The notes: a model not told the origin generated them from the sequence alone. Shown: positions 1 through 10,074, counted from the first letter of the stretch. The stretch is 46,797 bases of DNA from an uncultured beta proteobacterium (GCA_903892315.1 CAITHY010000162.1:1-46797); one strand, 5' to 3'. Numbers and translations are program-made.

Positions 1-33
1 GAAATGTGAAGTCCAAGCCAAGTAGCAATCTTG

Positions 34-120
34 TGGTGCGAGGAGGGGGACTCGAACCCCCACACCATTTCTGGCGTCAGGACCTAAACCTGGTGCGTCT
101 ACCAATTTCGCCATCCTCGC
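34..120 (-). tRNA. tRNA-Leu (anticodon UAG)
   Basis: Read on the minus strand this is a complete class II tRNA. The 7-bp acceptor GCGAGGA pairs with TCCTCGC, the D arm contains AAATTGGTAGAC, the anticodon loop is TTTAGGT (anticodon UAG), a variable arm follows, and the T loop is TTCGAGT. The CCA end is encoded (plus-strand TGGT at 34-37). It lies downstream of ispF on the same strand. Confidence 0.95.
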
Positions 121-197
121 GATATCCGCAAACTGCCAAGCCTAGACTTCACTCTAAAGACCGTAATTCTACAATGCTTGGGGTTTTAGAGGATCTT

Positions 198-701
198 TTA
201 GGCCTTGTAGAGCAAAGCTACGGCATGAACAGCAATGCCCTCGCCTCTACCTAAATGGCCCAGAGATTCATTTGTCTTGGCCTTGAGATTGACGTGGCTA
301 GGGGTCACAGCCAAATCAGCAGCTATATTGCGGACCATTTCTGGTAAAAAATCGGCTAATTTTGGCTTCTGGCAAATGATGGTCGCATCCACGTTGCCAA
401 TCTGAAAACCCGCCGCCTGAATCTTCTGCAGGGCCGCCCTGAGCAAAATTCGACTGTCCATATCCTTAAATTGCGGATCTGTATCAGGAAATAACTGCCC
501 AATGTCATTTAAGCCTGCAGCACCCAATAAAGCATCAGTTAAGGCATGCAATAAGGCATCCGCATCCGAGTGGCCCAATAAACCCTTTTCATGGGGCACG
601 TGGACCCCACCCAGAATCAACTTTCGGTCTGCTACCAACGCATGCACGTCGTATCCCTGGCCAATGCGAAATTGTGGAATATGGAGATTGCTTTGAGTCA
701 T
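198..701 (-). CDS. ispF: 2-C-methyl-D-erythritol 2,4-cyclodiphosphate synthase
   Basis: IspF makes cyclic MEcPP from CDP-ME 2-phosphate in the non-mevalonate isoprenoid pathway, as a cytosolic homotrimer. The 167-residue length is normal. Near the N-terminus GQGYDVHAL carries the Asp and His metal ligands, [20 protein letters not shown] is the second signature with another metal His, and the C-terminal part has [17 protein letters not shown]. It lies 10 bp downstream of ispD on the same strand, so the two consecutive pathway enzymes probably share a transcript. The start ATG is at 701. Confidence 0.96.
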   Translation of the reverse strand: MTQSNLHIPQFRIGQGYDVHALVADRKLILGGVHVPHEKGLLGHSDADALLHALTDALLGAAGLNDIGQLFPDTDPQFKDMDSRILLRAALQKIQAAGFQIGNVDATIICQKPKLADFLPEMVRNIAADLAVTPSHVNLKAKTNESLGHLGRGEGIAVHAVALLYKA

Positions 702-711
702 ATGGGGTCTC

Positions 712-1461
712 TTATTTTGCGCTTGAACTTAGAAGCAATTGCATTAGCTCCCAATCAGCCGGATGCGTTACCTTAAAGTTACGTGCAGCACCTTCAATTA
801 ATAAAGGCTTAGCTCCCGTTAACTCGATTGCGCTAGCCTCATCAGTCACATCAGCCTCAAGGCGAATGGCATCCTCAAGAGCATCATGCAATTGCTTCAA
901 ACCAAACATTTGGGGCGTTTGCGCTTGCCAGAGATGTTCACGTGGAATGGTTTTCTCAGAGTGCGGAACATTTCCTGCAACCACAGAATTTAAATCAGCC
1001 TGTTTTAAGGTGTCGGCTAATGGAACGGCTAGGATCCCGCCAGTCTTGGATGTCTGTACCGAGTCAATGAGCTTGTTAATTAATAAGGGGGTAATTCCCG
1101 GTCTAGCTGCATCATGAACCAAAATCCAGTCATCCTTGGGGATGCCGGCCTTTAGCATTGCCTCCAGAGTATTTCGGACGGTTTCTTGTCGAGTTGGGCC
1201 GCCGGTTGGTACCACATGAATACCTGACCCAGTCTTGGTGATAGTCTGCAAAATAGGGTTCTCGATAAAGCCCGGGCTCACACCAATCCAAATCGACTGG
1301 ATCCGAGGGGATGCCTTAAAGGCCTCTAGCGCATAAGAAACCATCGGCTTGCCGGCTAGCTGCTGAAATTGCTTAGGCAACTCACCACCAAGACGTGAAC
1401 CCGTGCCCGCAGTAGGCAAAAGCGCATGACAATTCTTGTACGAATGATTTCCAGAGTGCAT
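712..1461 (-). CDS. ispD: 2-C-methyl-D-erythritol 4-phosphate cytidylyltransferase
   Basis: IspD transfers CMP from CTP to MEP, the step two before IspF. The N-terminus has the nucleotide-binding signature [19 protein letters not shown] and the middle has VHDAARP, both typical of IspD. I place the start at ATG 1461, giving 249 residues, close to the family norm. The open frame extends in frame to 1509, but that would overlap the divergent mfd start at 1485 and add 16 residues with no family counterpart. No strong Shine-Dalgarno distinguishes the options, so the start is moderately certain. Product identity is firm. Confidence 0.93.
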   Translation of the reverse strand: MHSGNHSYKNCHALLPTAGTGSRLGGELPKQFQQLAGKPMVSYALEAFKASPRIQSIWIGVSPGFIENPILQTITKTGSGIHVVPTGGPTRQETVRNTLEAMLKAGIPKDDWILVHDAARPGITPLLINKLIDSVQTSKTGGILAVPLADTLKQADLNSVVAGNVPHSEKTIPREHLWQAQTPQMFGLKQLHDALEDAIRLEADVTDEASAIELTGAKPLLIEGAARNFKVTHPADWELMQLLLSSSAK

Positions 1462-1484
1462 ACCTGATTCTATAATGAGCCCAG

Positions 1485-4400
1485 ATGTCTGATGCATTAA
1501 ATCTAGCACCCCCTATACCCGCTCCGCGGGCTGGGCAGCGCTTTACCTTTTCAGGGCTAGTTGGCTCGGCAGATGCTGCCCTGATTTCTCAAAGCGCCCT
1601 TTGCTATCGCAATGATTTCTCGGTTATGGTGATTTTCTGTGCACAAGCTCAGGAAGCTCAGAGGCTTCTTGAAGAAATTCCTGCTTTTGCACCACAGCTA
1701 AAGACCAGACTTTTACCCGACTGGGAAATACTCCCGTATGACCATTTTTCACCGCATCAAGATTTGGTTTCTGAACGGCTTGCCACGCTCTATGAATTAC
1801 TCAATGGTAGTTGCGACATTGTTTTAGTGCCCGTAACAACCGCTCTGCAAAGATTAGGTCCTCCGAACTTTTTGTCTGGCCATACTTTTTTCTTTCGACA
1901 AGGTGACAAGCTCAATGAGGCCGCTTTAAAGCTACAACTGCAACAAGCTGGCTATGACCCCGTGAGCGCAGTAATGCGCCCTGGTGAATACAGTATCCGT
2001 GGCGGCCTATTTGACTTATTTCCAATGGGCTCCAATCTGCCTTACCGCTTAGATCTGTTTGGTGATGAGATTGAGCAAATTCGTGCGTTTGATCCGGATA
2101 CTCAGCGCAGCCTCTATCCTGTTAAGGAAGTGCGCCTTCTTCCTGGGCATGAATTTCCATTTGATGACGCTTCGCGCACCGCCTTCAGAGGGCGCTGGAG
2201 AGAAGTGTTTGAAGGTGATCCGAGTCGCTGCTCTATTTATAAGGACGCTAATCTAGGTATACCTAGTGCCGGCATAGAATCCTATCTACCTCTCTTCTTT
2301 GAAGAGCAATCGAATCTTTTTGATTACTTCCCACGATCAGGCGATCCTGTATGGCTAGTGAGCATTGGTGATGCTGAAGAAGCTATTAAAGGCTTCTGGA
2401 AAGACACGCTCTCTCGCTATGAATTCCTAAAGCACGACCTCGATCGCCCTATTCTTCCACCAAAAGAATTATTCCTGGATGTTAATGAATTTTTCACTAC
2501 ATCTAAATCATATGCACGCTTAACACTCGAGAAAGACAGCGCTGAGAAGAGTCAATTTTTAGCTGTACCGGATATTGCCATCCATCGCCGTGATGCAGAC
2601 CCGATCAATCTTCTACGCAAAGTTGTGTCATCCGAAAAGGTTCGTGTATTAGTTTGCAGTGACAGCGCCGGACGCAAAGAATCAATCCGCCAACTCTTTG
2701 ATGAGAGTAATTCAGTCGCTGGTGTAGACGGTAAACCGCTCTATCCATTAAAGCCAGAAGGCTTTGACAGTATTGCTGAATTTATTAAGAGCGATTCATT
2801 ATTTGGGCTAGTGACTGCGCCACTCTTTAATGGATTTTCATGGCCAGCTGAAAACCTTTTGGTTATTACCGAGGCAGAGCTATTCACCACTACAGCGAGA
2901 CAGCGGCGTAAAGCAAAAGGCAGTGAAAATGCTGATCCTGACATGCTTTTCAAGGATCTGTCTGAGCTGAAGATCGGCGATCCCGTAGTTCATGCTGAAC
3001 ATGGCATTGGGCGCTACCAAGGTTTAGTGCTTCTGAATTTAGCTCCGCCTAAAGAGGCGCCTATTTTTGAAGAGTTCTTGCATCTGCAATATGCAGGTCA
3101 GGCAACCTTGTATGTTCCTGTTCAGCAATTGCAAATGGTCACACGTTATGCAGGCTCTGATCCCGATTCAGCGCCACTGCATCAATTAGGGTCTGGTCAA
3201 TGGGATAAGGCCAAGCGCAAGGCCGCCCAACAGATTCGAGATACCGCAGCAGAGCTATTAGGGCTATATGCGGCCAGAGCAATACGCAGAGGCCATGCTT
3301 TTGAATTCTCAGCCCATGACTATGCGGCTTTTGCAGAAAGCTTTGGCTTTGAAGAAACTCCAGACCAAGCCAACGCTATCGCAGCAGTCATTGGCGATAT
3401 GACGAGCGGCACACCAATGGATCGTTTAGTTTGCGGTGATGTTGGTTTTGGAAAAACTGAAGTGGCGCTCCGAGCAAGCTTCGTTGCCGTCATGGGTGGA
3501 AAACAAGTAGCCATCTTGGCACCAACCACTCTTCTAGCTGAACAACATGTGGCCACTTGGAAAGATCGCTTTGCTGATTGGCCGGTTCGCATTGTTGAGT
3601 TGTCGCGCTTTAAAACAACCAAGGAAATTAATGCAGCACTAGAAGCCATTGCTAAGGGTGATGCTGACATCATTATTGGCACACATAAGCTGCTCTCCAA
3701 AGAGACGCAATTTGCAAATCTTGGCTTAGTCATCGTTGATGAAGAGCATCGATTTGGGGTTCGTCAAAAAGACGCGCTCAAAGCTCTCCGCGCAGAAGTC
3801 GATATTCTGACACTAACTGCTACGCCCATTCCCAGAACTTTGGGTATGGCTATGGAAGGTTTGCGAGAGTTTTCTATTATTGCCACCGCCCCTCAGAAAC
3901 GTCTAGCAATTAAGACTTTTGTTCGCCGCGAGGGAGATGGCGTTATTCGTGAAGCGGTATTGCGAGAGATTAAACGTGGCGGTCAGGTCTATTTCTTGCA
4001 TAACGAAGTCGAAACAATTCAAAATCGTAAACACGCCTTACAAGAATTGATTCCGGAAGCCCGTATTAGCGTTGCACACGGGCAGATGCATGAACGAGAG
4101 CTAGAATCGGTCATGCGTGAGTTCGTCACTCAACGTACCAATATTTTGCTGTGTACCACCATTATTGAAACCGGTATTGACGTCCCCACAGCCAACACCA
4201 TCATCATGCACCGTGCAGATAAATTCGGTCTAGCTCAGTTACATCAATTACGTGGTCGCGTAGGTCGCTCACATCACCAGGCTTACGCCTATTTGCTGGT
4301 GCCAGACCCTGAAGCGCTCAGCAAACAAGCGCAATTGCGTCTGAATGCTATTCAAGCCATGGAAGAGCTTGGCTCTGGCTTCTACCTTGCTATGCACGAT

Positions 4401-5027
4401 CTAGAAATTCGTGGGGCTGGTGAGGTCTTGGGTGACAAGCAGTCAGGTGAAATACATGAAATCGGTTTTCAGCTATATACCGAGATGCTCAATCGTGCCG
4501 TGAAATCACTGCGCAGTGGCAAAGAACCAGACCTGCTTTCGCCGTTACAAGCCACCACCGACGTAAACCTTGGCGTTCCAGCCCTGTTCCCGGAAGACTA
4601 TTGCCCCGATGTTCATGAGCGCCTATCCCTTTATAAGCGTTTTGCAGGAACAAATGATTTCTCAGAACTTATGGGATTACGTGAAGAATTGGTTGATCGT
4701 TTTGGCGACCTTCCAGATCAAGCCAAATCCTTTTATGAGACGCATCGTTTACGTTTAGAGATGACGGGATTTGGCATTAAAAAGATTGATGCATCACCTA
4801 CTTCGATTCAGATCCAATTTGTACCCAACCCACCGATTGATCCGATGAAGATCATTCAGCTTATTCAGTCGTCTAAGCACATCCAGCTCAATGGTCAGGA
4901 TAAGTTGAAAGTACTACCCCAGAAAGAACGTGAATTCGAGAAGCTGGAGCAACGCCTTGATGCCATACGCAATATCTTGCGACGCCTGAATGAATCCGCG
5001 GTGTTAAGCACTGCAAAAGCAAGTTAA
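1485..5027 (+). CDS. mfd: transcription-repair coupling factor Mfd
   Basis: Mfd removes RNA polymerase stalled at DNA lesions and recruits UvrA. The 1180-residue protein is full length. It has an N-terminal UvrB-like region (PGEYSIRGGLFDLFP near residue 165), an RNA-polymerase-interaction segment around GDPVVHAEHGIGRYQGL, and a RecG-like translocase with Walker A GDVGFGKTE, a DEEH box (VIVDEEHRFG) and TATPIPRTLGM. The later helicase motif HQLRGRVGRS is also present, and the C-terminal TRCF domain follows. It is divergent from ispD with almost no spacer, so the promoters of the two genes must lie within each other's coding region. serB follows 21 bp downstream. Confidence 0.97.
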   Translation: MSDALNLAPPIPAPRAGQRFTFSGLVGSADAALISQSALCYRNDFSVMVIFCAQAQEAQRLLEEIPAFAPQLKTRLLPDWEILPYDHFSPHQDLVSERLATLYELLNGSCDIVLVPVTTALQRLGPPNFLSGHTFFFRQGDKLNEAALKLQLQQAGYDPVSAVMRPGEYSIRGGLFDLFPMGSNLPYRLDLFGDEIEQIRAFDPDTQRSLYPVKEVRLLPGHEFPFDDASRTAFRGRWREVFEGDPSRCSIYKDANLGIPSAGIESYLPLFFEEQSNLFDYFPRSGDPVWLVSIGDAEEAIKGFWKDTLSRYEFLKHDLDRPILPPKELFLDVNEFFTTSKSYARLTLEKDSAEKSQFLAVPDIAIHRRDADPINLLRKVVSSEKVRVLVCSDSAGRKESIRQLFDESNSVAGVDGKPLYPLKPEGFDSIAEFIKSDSLFGLVTAPLFNGFSWPAENLLVITEAELFTTTARQRRKAKGSENADPDMLFKDLSELKIGDPVVHAEHGIGRYQGLVLLNLAPPKEAPIFEEFLHLQYAGQATLYVPVQQLQMVTRYAGSDPDSAPLHQLGSGQWDKAKRKAAQQIRDTAAELLGLYAARAIRRGHAFEFSAHDYAAFAESFGFEETPDQANAIAAVIGDMTSGTPMDRLVCGDVGFGKTEVALRASFVAVMGGKQVAILAPTTLLAEQHVATWKDRFADWPVRIVELSRFKTTKEINAALEAIAKGDADIIIGTHKLLSKETQFANLGLVIVDEEHRFGVRQKDALKALRAEVDILTLTATPIPRTLGMAMEGLREFSIIATAPQKRLAIKTFVRREGDGVIREAVLREIKRGGQVYFLHNEVETIQNRKHALQELIPEARISVAHGQMHERELESVMREFVTQRTNILLCTTIIETGIDVPTANTIIMHRADKFGLAQLHQLRGRVGRSHHQAYAYLLVPDPEALSKQAQLRLNAIQAMEELGSGFYLAMHDLEIRGAGEVLGDKQSGEIHEIGFQLYTEMLNRAVKSLRSGKEPDLLSPLQATTDVNLGVPALFPEDYCPDVHERLSLYKRFAGTNDFSELMGLREELVDRFGDLPDQAKSFYETHRLRLEMTGFGIKKIDASPTSIQIQFVPNPPIDPMKIIQLIQSSKHIQLNGQDKLKVLPQKEREFEKLEQRLDAIRNILRRLNESAVLSTAKAS

Positions 5028-5048
5028 TAATCCGATTATGATTAAGCC

Positions 5049-5939
5049 ATGACGAATCATCAAGTCCTTGTAGCGCTGTCGAGAGAGCCCATCGCTGAGA
5101 AGCTCATCTTTTCATTAAAGGATCGAGCCCTCAAGTTTGGCATTTCGTTGCACTCTAACGGCAGTCAAACTAGTAACGGAAGCTATTACACCGAGCGCTT
5201 TGAATCTAGCGCCCATCTAGATACGACTCAACGAGAGCAACTGCGGTCTCAAGCAGGAAACTTTAATGCCGATCTTTGTTTTCTAAAACCAGATCTATTG
5301 CCGCAAAATATCCGTGTACTAGCGATGGATATGGATTCAACACTAATTAATATCGAGTGCATTGATGAGATTGCTGACTTTACTGGTAAGAAATCCGCTG
5401 TAGCTGAAATTACTGAAGCCACTATGCGCGGCGAGATTAAAGATTTTAGAGAAAGTTTGAGAAGGCGCGTTGCTCTTTTGGAAGGCGTACATGCTGATGA
5501 ACTTGAATCTGTTTATCGCGAGCGCTTGCGCCCCAATCCAGGCGCCCTAGAGTTACTTGCTGGCGCTCATGAGCGGGGTTTGTATAGCCTACTGGTTTCC
5601 GGTGGCTTCACTTTCTTTACAGAAAAGCTTCGAGAGCAATTGGGCTTCAAGCAAACTCAAGCCAACACCCTTGAAATCATTGATGGAAAGCTAACTGGTA
5701 AAGTCCTGGGAGACATCGTTGATGGTGCCGCTAAGGCAGCTCATTTAGATGCGGTCTGCGCCCGTCTTGGCTGCACCAAGGCTAACGCCATCACTATGGG
5801 TGATGGCGCCAATGACTTAATCATGATGAATGGTTCGGGCGTTAGTGTTGCTTACCGAGCAAAGCCCGTCGTCAAAGAAAAAGCCGACGCGGCTTTTGAC
5901 CGAGTCGGCTTAGATGCTGCTTTACTACTGATCTCTTAA
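5049..5939 (+). CDS. serB: phosphoserine phosphatase
   Basis: SerB hydrolyses L-phosphoserine to serine, the last step of serine biosynthesis. It is a HAD-superfamily enzyme: motif I is MDMDSTLIN (catalytic Asp94 and Asp96), motif II lies in LLVSGGFTFF, and motif IV is MGDGANDLIM. The 296-residue length fits SerB proteins with an N-terminal regulatory-type domain of about 80 residues. It is 21 bp after mfd on the same strand and convergent with the thiolase. Confidence 0.95.
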   Translation: MTNHQVLVALSREPIAEKLIFSLKDRALKFGISLHSNGSQTSNGSYYTERFESSAHLDTTQREQLRSQAGNFNADLCFLKPDLLPQNIRVLAMDMDSTLINIECIDEIADFTGKKSAVAEITEATMRGEIKDFRESLRRRVALLEGVHADELESVYRERLRPNPGALELLAGAHERGLYSLLVSGGFTFFTEKLREQLGFKQTQANTLEIIDGKLTGKVLGDIVDGAAKAAHLDAVCARLGCTKANAITMGDGANDLIMMNGSGVSVAYRAKPVVKEKADAAFDRVGLDAALLLIS

Positions 5940-5943
5940 ACAT

Positions 5944-5964
5944 TTACCCAAGAGGTCAGGGTAA
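5944..5964. terminator. weak hairpin between convergent serB and thiolase genes
   Basis: TTACCC at 5944-5949 and GGGTAA at 5959-5964 form a 6-bp inverted repeat around a 9-nt loop, followed on the plus strand by TTTCATTT. It sits in the only spacer between the convergent stop codons. The stem is short, so this is tentative. Confidence 0.3.
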
Positions 5965-5985
5965 TTTCATTTCCTGTTTGAGAGC

Positions 5986-7170
5986 TTACAGACGCTCAAA
6001 AATAGTTGCAATACCTTGTCCACCACCAATGCACATGGTTACCAAAGCATATTTACCTTGAACCCGATGGAGCTCGTGAATTGCCTTAGTCGCAATTGCA
6101 GCACCAGAACATCCAATGGGGTGACCCAATGCAATTGCGCCTCCATTGACGTTGGTCTTGGCCGGATCCAAACCTAAGCCCTTAGTAACGGCGAGCGCTT
6201 GAGCAGCAAATGCCTCATTAGACTCAATCACATCAATTTGATCTAATTTGAGGCCAGCACGTTCAAGAGCAATCTTTGTTGCAGGAATTGGACCTTCACC
6301 CATGATGTGATTTGGAACACCAGCTACCGCATAGGACACCAAACGAGCGATAGGCTTATGCCCTGCTTTCTTTGCAGTTTCAGCATCAGCCAATACGAAG
6401 AATGCAGCGCCATCATTAATTCCAGAGGCATTACCAGCGGTAACAGAACCACCCTCTTTTTTAAACACGGCCTTCATCTTGCCCAGTGTTTCCATGGTGG
6501 TATCTGGCTTGCAATGCTCATCCGTGTCAAAGACGATATCGCCTTTGCGAGTCTTGATAGTGATTGGGACGATCTGAGACTTAAAGCGACCTTCTTTAAT
6601 GGCATTTGCTGCACGGCGATGCGACTCTACTGCCAATGCATCTTGCTCTTCGCGAGTCAGCTTCCATTTTTCAACGAGGTTTTCAGCTGTAACACCCATA
6701 TGACCAACACCAAATGGGTCAGTCAACACTGCAACCATCAAGTCAAGCATCTTGGTATCGCCCATACGAGCACCACTGCGCATAGCTGGTGAACCATACA
6801 TGCCACGCGACATGACTTCAACGCCACCACCAACACCATAGTCACAATCCCCCAACATAATCTGCTGTGCAGTAGTTACAATCGCTTGCAAGCCTGAGCT
6901 GCATAAACGATTCAATGCCATCGCTACGGATTCCATTGGTAGGCCAGCTTGGATGGATGCAACACGCGCGACATAGGCATAACGACTATCTGTAGGAATA
7001 GTATTGCCAACAGTTACGTAATTAATCAATGCTGGATCAACGCCGGAGCGAGCAACCGCCTCCTTCATCACAATGCCGCCAAGCTCAGAAGGCTCAAAGC
7101 TACTGAGGGAACCATTAAAGGTGCCAATTGCGGAACGAACTGCACTTAAGACAACGACATCACGACCCAT
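5986..7170 (-). CDS. bktB: acetyl-CoA C-acyltransferase (BktB-type beta-ketothiolase)
   Basis: This is a biosynthetic-type thiolase condensing two acyl-CoAs, probably feeding acetoacetyl-CoA (and possibly ketovaleryl-CoA) to PhaB for polyhydroxyalkanoate synthesis. With the start at ATG 7170 it is 394 residues. The catalytic residues then fall at Cys90 (NRLCSSGLQ), His350 (IALGHPIG) and Cys380 (MCIGGGQG), which are the positions I recall for Cupriavidus BktB, and the C-terminus ATIFERL is of that type. A Shine-Dalgarno AAAGGGG stands just before ATG 7170, so an in-frame TTG at 7194 is unlikely. It follows rimO by about 80 bp, downstream of phaC, phaB and phaR. phaA is an alternative name; substrate range cannot be read from sequence. 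Confidence 0.9.
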   Translation of the reverse strand: MGRDVVVLSAVRSAIGTFNGSLSSFEPSELGGIVMKEAVARSGVDPALINYVTVGNTIPTDSRYAYVARVASIQAGLPMESVAMALNRLCSSGLQAIVTTAQQIMLGDCDYGVGGGVEVMSRGMYGSPAMRSGARMGDTKMLDLMVAVLTDPFGVGHMGVTAENLVEKWKLTREEQDALAVESHRRAANAIKEGRFKSQIVPITIKTRKGDIVFDTDEHCKPDTTMETLGKMKAVFKKEGGSVTAGNASGINDGAAFFVLADAETAKKAGHKPIARLVSYAVAGVPNHIMGEGPIPATKIALERAGLKLDQIDVIESNEAFAAQALAVTKGLGLDPAKTNVNGGAIALGHPIGCSGAAIATKAIHELHRVQGKYALVTMCIGGGQGIATIFERL

Positions 7171-7251
7171 ATCAATCCCCTTTGCTAAGCCCAATGTTTA
7201 GGCTGACTTTTTACTAAATAAATAATCCAACCAACAGTTTTATTGCATTCG

Positions 7252-8610
7252 TCAAGTTTCGGCTATTAGGTCATGCCCTTGGGAGCTAATGACGGTAGCC
7301 TTAATGATGTCGCCTGCGCGATAGCGCTTAGAAGGCTTGCTAGGCGGCAAAACCCTCACTAGACCATCAATTTCTGGGGCATCACCAATTGTTCTACCGA
7401 TTCCACCAGACTCATCCACCCGATCAATAATGACCTGGATACGTTTGCCAATTTGTTTAGCAAGTCGTTTGATGGAAATATCTTCTGCTTTAGCCATAAA
7501 CCTAGCTCGACGCTCTTCTCGGAGATCAGAAGGAACCGGGTTATCCAATTGGTTTGCAGTGGCGCCCTCTACGGGCGAGTAGGCGAAACAACCCGCGCGA
7601 TCAATTTGAGCTTCTTCCAGGAAATTGAGAAGGTGTTCAAACTCTTTCTCAGTCTCACCCGGAAAACCCGCAATAAAGGTGCTGCGAATAACCAACTCTG
7701 GGCAAGCTTCTCGCCACGCTAAGATGCGCTCCAAGTTCTTCTCACCGCTCGCTGGACGCTTCATGCGCTTCAAGACGTCTGGGTGTGAATGCTGCAGCGG
7801 AATATCCAAATACGGAAGAACACCATAGCCATGCTCTGAGAACTCGGCCATCAAAGGCAAGACATCATCTACATGTGGGTATGGGTAAACATAATGCAAT
7901 CTGACCCAAGCCTGATGCTCGCGAGCGATTTGATTTAATGCATTAACTAAATCAAACATTTTGGTTTTGACGGGTTTGCCATCCCAAAAGCCAGTGCGGT
8001 ATTGAATATCAACACCATAAGCGCTCGTATCCTGAGAAACAACGAGCAGCTCTTTTACGCCAGACTCAAATAATCGTTTAGCTTCAAGCAACACCTCACC
8101 TATCGGTCGCGAAACTAAATCACCGCGCATATTGGGAATAATGCAAAAAGTGCAGCGATGGTTACAGCCCTCGCTAATTTTGAGATAAGCGTAATGCTTT
8201 GGCGTGAGTTTGACGCCAGCTGGGGGGACTAAATCTATGAATGGATCATGTGGCTTCGGCAGGTGCAAATGAATCGCCTGCATTACCTCATCAGTTGCAT
8301 GAGGCCCCGTAACAGCAAGGACTTTAGGGTGAATACTCGAGATGAGATCATTACCATCGGCATTTTTTCTCGCGCCTAGACAACCAGTCACAATGACTTT
8401 GCCATTTTCAGCAAGCGCCTCACCAATAACATTAAGACTTTCTTCTACAGCAGAATCAATAAAGCCGCAGGTATTGACAACCACCAGATCGGCGCCAGAG
8501 TAATCTTTGGCAGTCTCATACCCTTCGGCACTTAACTGCGTCAGGATAAGCTCAGAGTCTACAAGTGCCTTAGGGCATCCTAAGGATACAAATCCAATTT
8601 TTCCAGCCAC
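7252..8610 (-). CDS. rimO: ribosomal protein uS12 methylthiotransferase RimO
   Basis: RimO adds a methylthio group to an aspartate of ribosomal protein S12. The 452-residue protein has the three methylthiotransferase-domain cysteines ([25 protein letters not shown]). It also has a radical-SAM cluster motif CNHRCTFC and a C-terminal TRAM region beginning near [15 protein letters not shown]. Its stop is followed directly by the thiolase leader, and its start lies 2 bp from the phaR stop. It is therefore probably transcribed with the PHB genes, although functionally unrelated. Confidence 0.95.
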   Translation of the reverse strand: MAGKIGFVSLGCPKALVDSELILTQLSAEGYETAKDYSGADLVVVNTCGFIDSAVEESLNVIGEALAENGKVIVTGCLGARKNADGNDLISSIHPKVLAVTGPHATDEVMQAIHLHLPKPHDPFIDLVPPAGVKLTPKHYAYLKISEGCNHRCTFCIIPNMRGDLVSRPIGEVLLEAKRLFESGVKELLVVSQDTSAYGVDIQYRTGFWDGKPVKTKMFDLVNALNQIAREHQAWVRLHYVYPYPHVDDVLPLMAEFSEHGYGVLPYLDIPLQHSHPDVLKRMKRPASGEKNLERILAWREACPELVIRSTFIAGFPGETEKEFEHLLNFLEEAQIDRAGCFAYSPVEGATANQLDNPVPSDLREERRARFMAKAEDISIKRLAKQIGKRIQVIIDRVDESGGIGRTIGDAPEIDGLVRVLPPSKPSKRYRAGDIIKATVISSQGHDLIAET

Positions 8611-8612
8611 AA

Positions 8613-9173
8613 CTATTCTTTTTCGGCTTTATTAGACTGAGGGTTAAATGAGAAATTTCCAAAGATATTTTGTGAGCCCTGTACCTGCTCTTGCATTTTG
8701 ATAAAGAGATCTTTGCTTTGCTCCATATAATTCCCCATCAAACCTTGCATCAGAGGATTTTGGAGGTTCATCATTTGCGACCAAGCCTCTGGTGTACTTC
8801 CAGCACCAAGACCTTTTGTTTGATCGCCAAGCTTATTGTGAATGTCCACAAAAGATTGCATGGTCTTCTCTAGATAATTTCCCATCAAACCTTGCATGGA
8901 ATTTCCATAGAATCGAATGATTTGAGAAAGCATTTGCGAGGAGAACACTGGGGCGCCGCCAGCCTCTTCCTCAAGAATGATTTGCAGCAGAATATTGCGC
9001 GTCAAATCCTCTTCCGTTTTGGCATCAACTACTTTAAATACTTCGTTAGCCATAACTAAGTTTTTAATGTCAGATAGTGTGACATAGGTACTTGTCTGAG
9101 TGTCGTATAGACGACGATTCGGATACTTCTTGATGAGCCGATCTTGGCCAGCTCGTTTAGCGCGGTTAACCAT
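8613..9173 (-). CDS. phaR: polyhydroxyalkanoate synthesis regulator PhaR
   Basis: PhaR is the DNA- and granule-binding repressor that controls phasin expression and its own gene in PHB producers. The N-terminal domain is very typical: [20 protein letters not shown] at about residues 14-33, then a segment ending [13 protein letters not shown]. After it come two related helical repeats containing [10 protein letters not shown] and [11 protein letters not shown] (PHB_acc-type). It is 186 residues, downstream of phaB. The upstream spacer is rich in TGC/GCA, a plausible autoregulatory operator. No phasin gene is in the window. Confidence 0.93.
   Translation of the reverse strand: MVNRAKRAGQDRLIKKYPNRRLYDTQTSTYVTLSDIKNLVMANEVFKVVDAKTEEDLTRNILLQIILEEEAGGAPVFSSQMLSQIIRFYGNSMQGLMGNYLEKTMQSFVDIHNKLGDQTKGLGAGSTPEAWSQMMNLQNPLMQGLMGNYMEQSKDLFIKMQEQVQGSQNIFGNFSFNPQSNKAEKE
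8727..8897 (-). repeat. internal duplicated 24-bp unit in phaR
   Basis: The 24 bases at 8727-8750 and at 8874-8897 are identical except for one C/T difference. The offset is 147 bp, exactly 49 codons, so both copies are in frame and encode MQGLMGNY followed by Leu-Glu or Met-Glu. This marks the two PHB_acc-like repeats of the protein. Confidence 0.8.
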
Positions 9174-9190
9174 GTATTTTCCTAACTATT

Positions 9191-9300
9191 TACTGCAACG
9201 CAACATCAACGTAGTTTAGCCTTAAGTTGACCAAAAGGTAAATACGCTGTGTTGCGTACTGCACATACTGCAAATTCTGGTTTGAATGCTGCAGCGCAAT
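9191..9300. promoter_or_regulatory. TGC/GCA-rich spacer upstream of phaR (possible PhaR operator)
   Basis: The 128-bp gap between phaB and phaR holds ACTGCAACGCAAC near 9192-9204. From 9250 to 9299 there is a dense run of TTGCG, ACTGCA, ACTGCA and GCTGCAGC motifs, including the palindrome GCTGCAGC at 9289-9296. PhaR proteins are known to bind TGC-containing sites and to repress their own gene. Assigning this stretch as operator is inference. Confidence 0.4.
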
Positions 9301-9301
9301 A

Positions 9302-10042
9302 TTAACCAGTGTGGATGCCGCCGTTTAATGAAAAGTCTGCGCCAGTAGCATAGCCACCATCTTCTGATGCAATCCAGCAGCAAATAGAGGCAATTTCTTC
9401 AGGCGTACCCAAACGCTTGACAGGAATACCCGAAACAATCTTTTCAAGGACATCTTCGCGAATAGCTTTAACCATATCGGTGCCGATATAACCAGGAGAT
9501 ACCGTATTTACTGTGACGCCCTTAGTGGCAACCTCTTGAGCCAGGGCCATTGTGAAACCATGCAAACCCGCTTTTGCCGTTGAATAGTTTGCCTGGCCAA
9601 ACTGGCCCTTTTGACCATTTACAGAAGAAATGTTGATGATTCGGCCCCAGTTGTTCTCAACCATGCCATCAATCACTTGCTTGGTAACATTAAACAAGGA
9701 GTTCAGGTTGGTATCAATAACCGCTTTCCAGGCGTCTGGGGTCATTTTGCGGAATACGCTGTCACGAGTAATTCCGGCGTTATTGACTAAAACATCTACA
9801 CGTCCTACTTCAGCCTTCACTTTTTCAAACGCGGCAACCGTGCTATCCCAATCAGAAACATTACCCTCTGAAGCAGTAAAGTCATAGCCCAAGGCCTTTT
9901 GTTCGCCAATCCAGCGATCTTTACGCGGAGAATTTGGGCCACAGCCTGCAATCACTTTGAAGCCATCTTTAGCCAAACGTTGGCAAATAGCAGTGCCAAT
10001 ACCACCCATACCACCCGTTACATATGCGACTTTTTGAGACAT
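9302..10042 (-). CDS. phaB: acetoacetyl-CoA reductase (NADPH) PhaB
   Basis: PhaB is a short-chain dehydrogenase reducing acetoacetyl-CoA to (R)-3-hydroxybutyryl-CoA, the monomer for PHB. The 246-residue length is usual. The cofactor loop is TGGMGGIG at residues 9-16, NNAG is at 87-90, and the catalytic residues are Ser140 (INISS), Tyr153 and Lys157 (YSTAK). It starts 32 bp downstream of phaC behind the Shine-Dalgarno AAAGGGGAAAG. phaC and phaB are adjacent without phaA between them; the thiolase lies further downstream after phaR and rimO. Confidence 0.95.
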   Translation of the reverse strand: MSQKVAYVTGGMGGIGTAICQRLAKDGFKVIAGCGPNSPRKDRWIGEQKALGYDFTASEGNVSDWDSTVAAFEKVKAEVGRVDVLVNNAGITRDSVFRKMTPDAWKAVIDTNLNSLFNVTKQVIDGMVENNWGRIINISSVNGQKGQFGQANYSTAKAGLHGFTMALAQEVATKGVTVNTVSPGYIGTDMVKAIREDVLEKIVSGIPVKRLGTPEEIASICCWIASEDGGYATGADFSLNGGIHTG

Positions 10043-10074
10043 TACTTTCCCCTTTTGAAAACCCTCATTAATTG

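Noticed and set aside
674..1117. 147-codon plus-strand frame across ispF/ispD
   Set aside because: Antisense to two certain genes, with no family resemblance.
6307..6792. 161-codon open frame on the plus strand inside the thiolase gene
   Set aside because: It lies wholly antisense to a clear thiolase, has no recognisable motif and no Shine-Dalgarno; it is a coding shadow.
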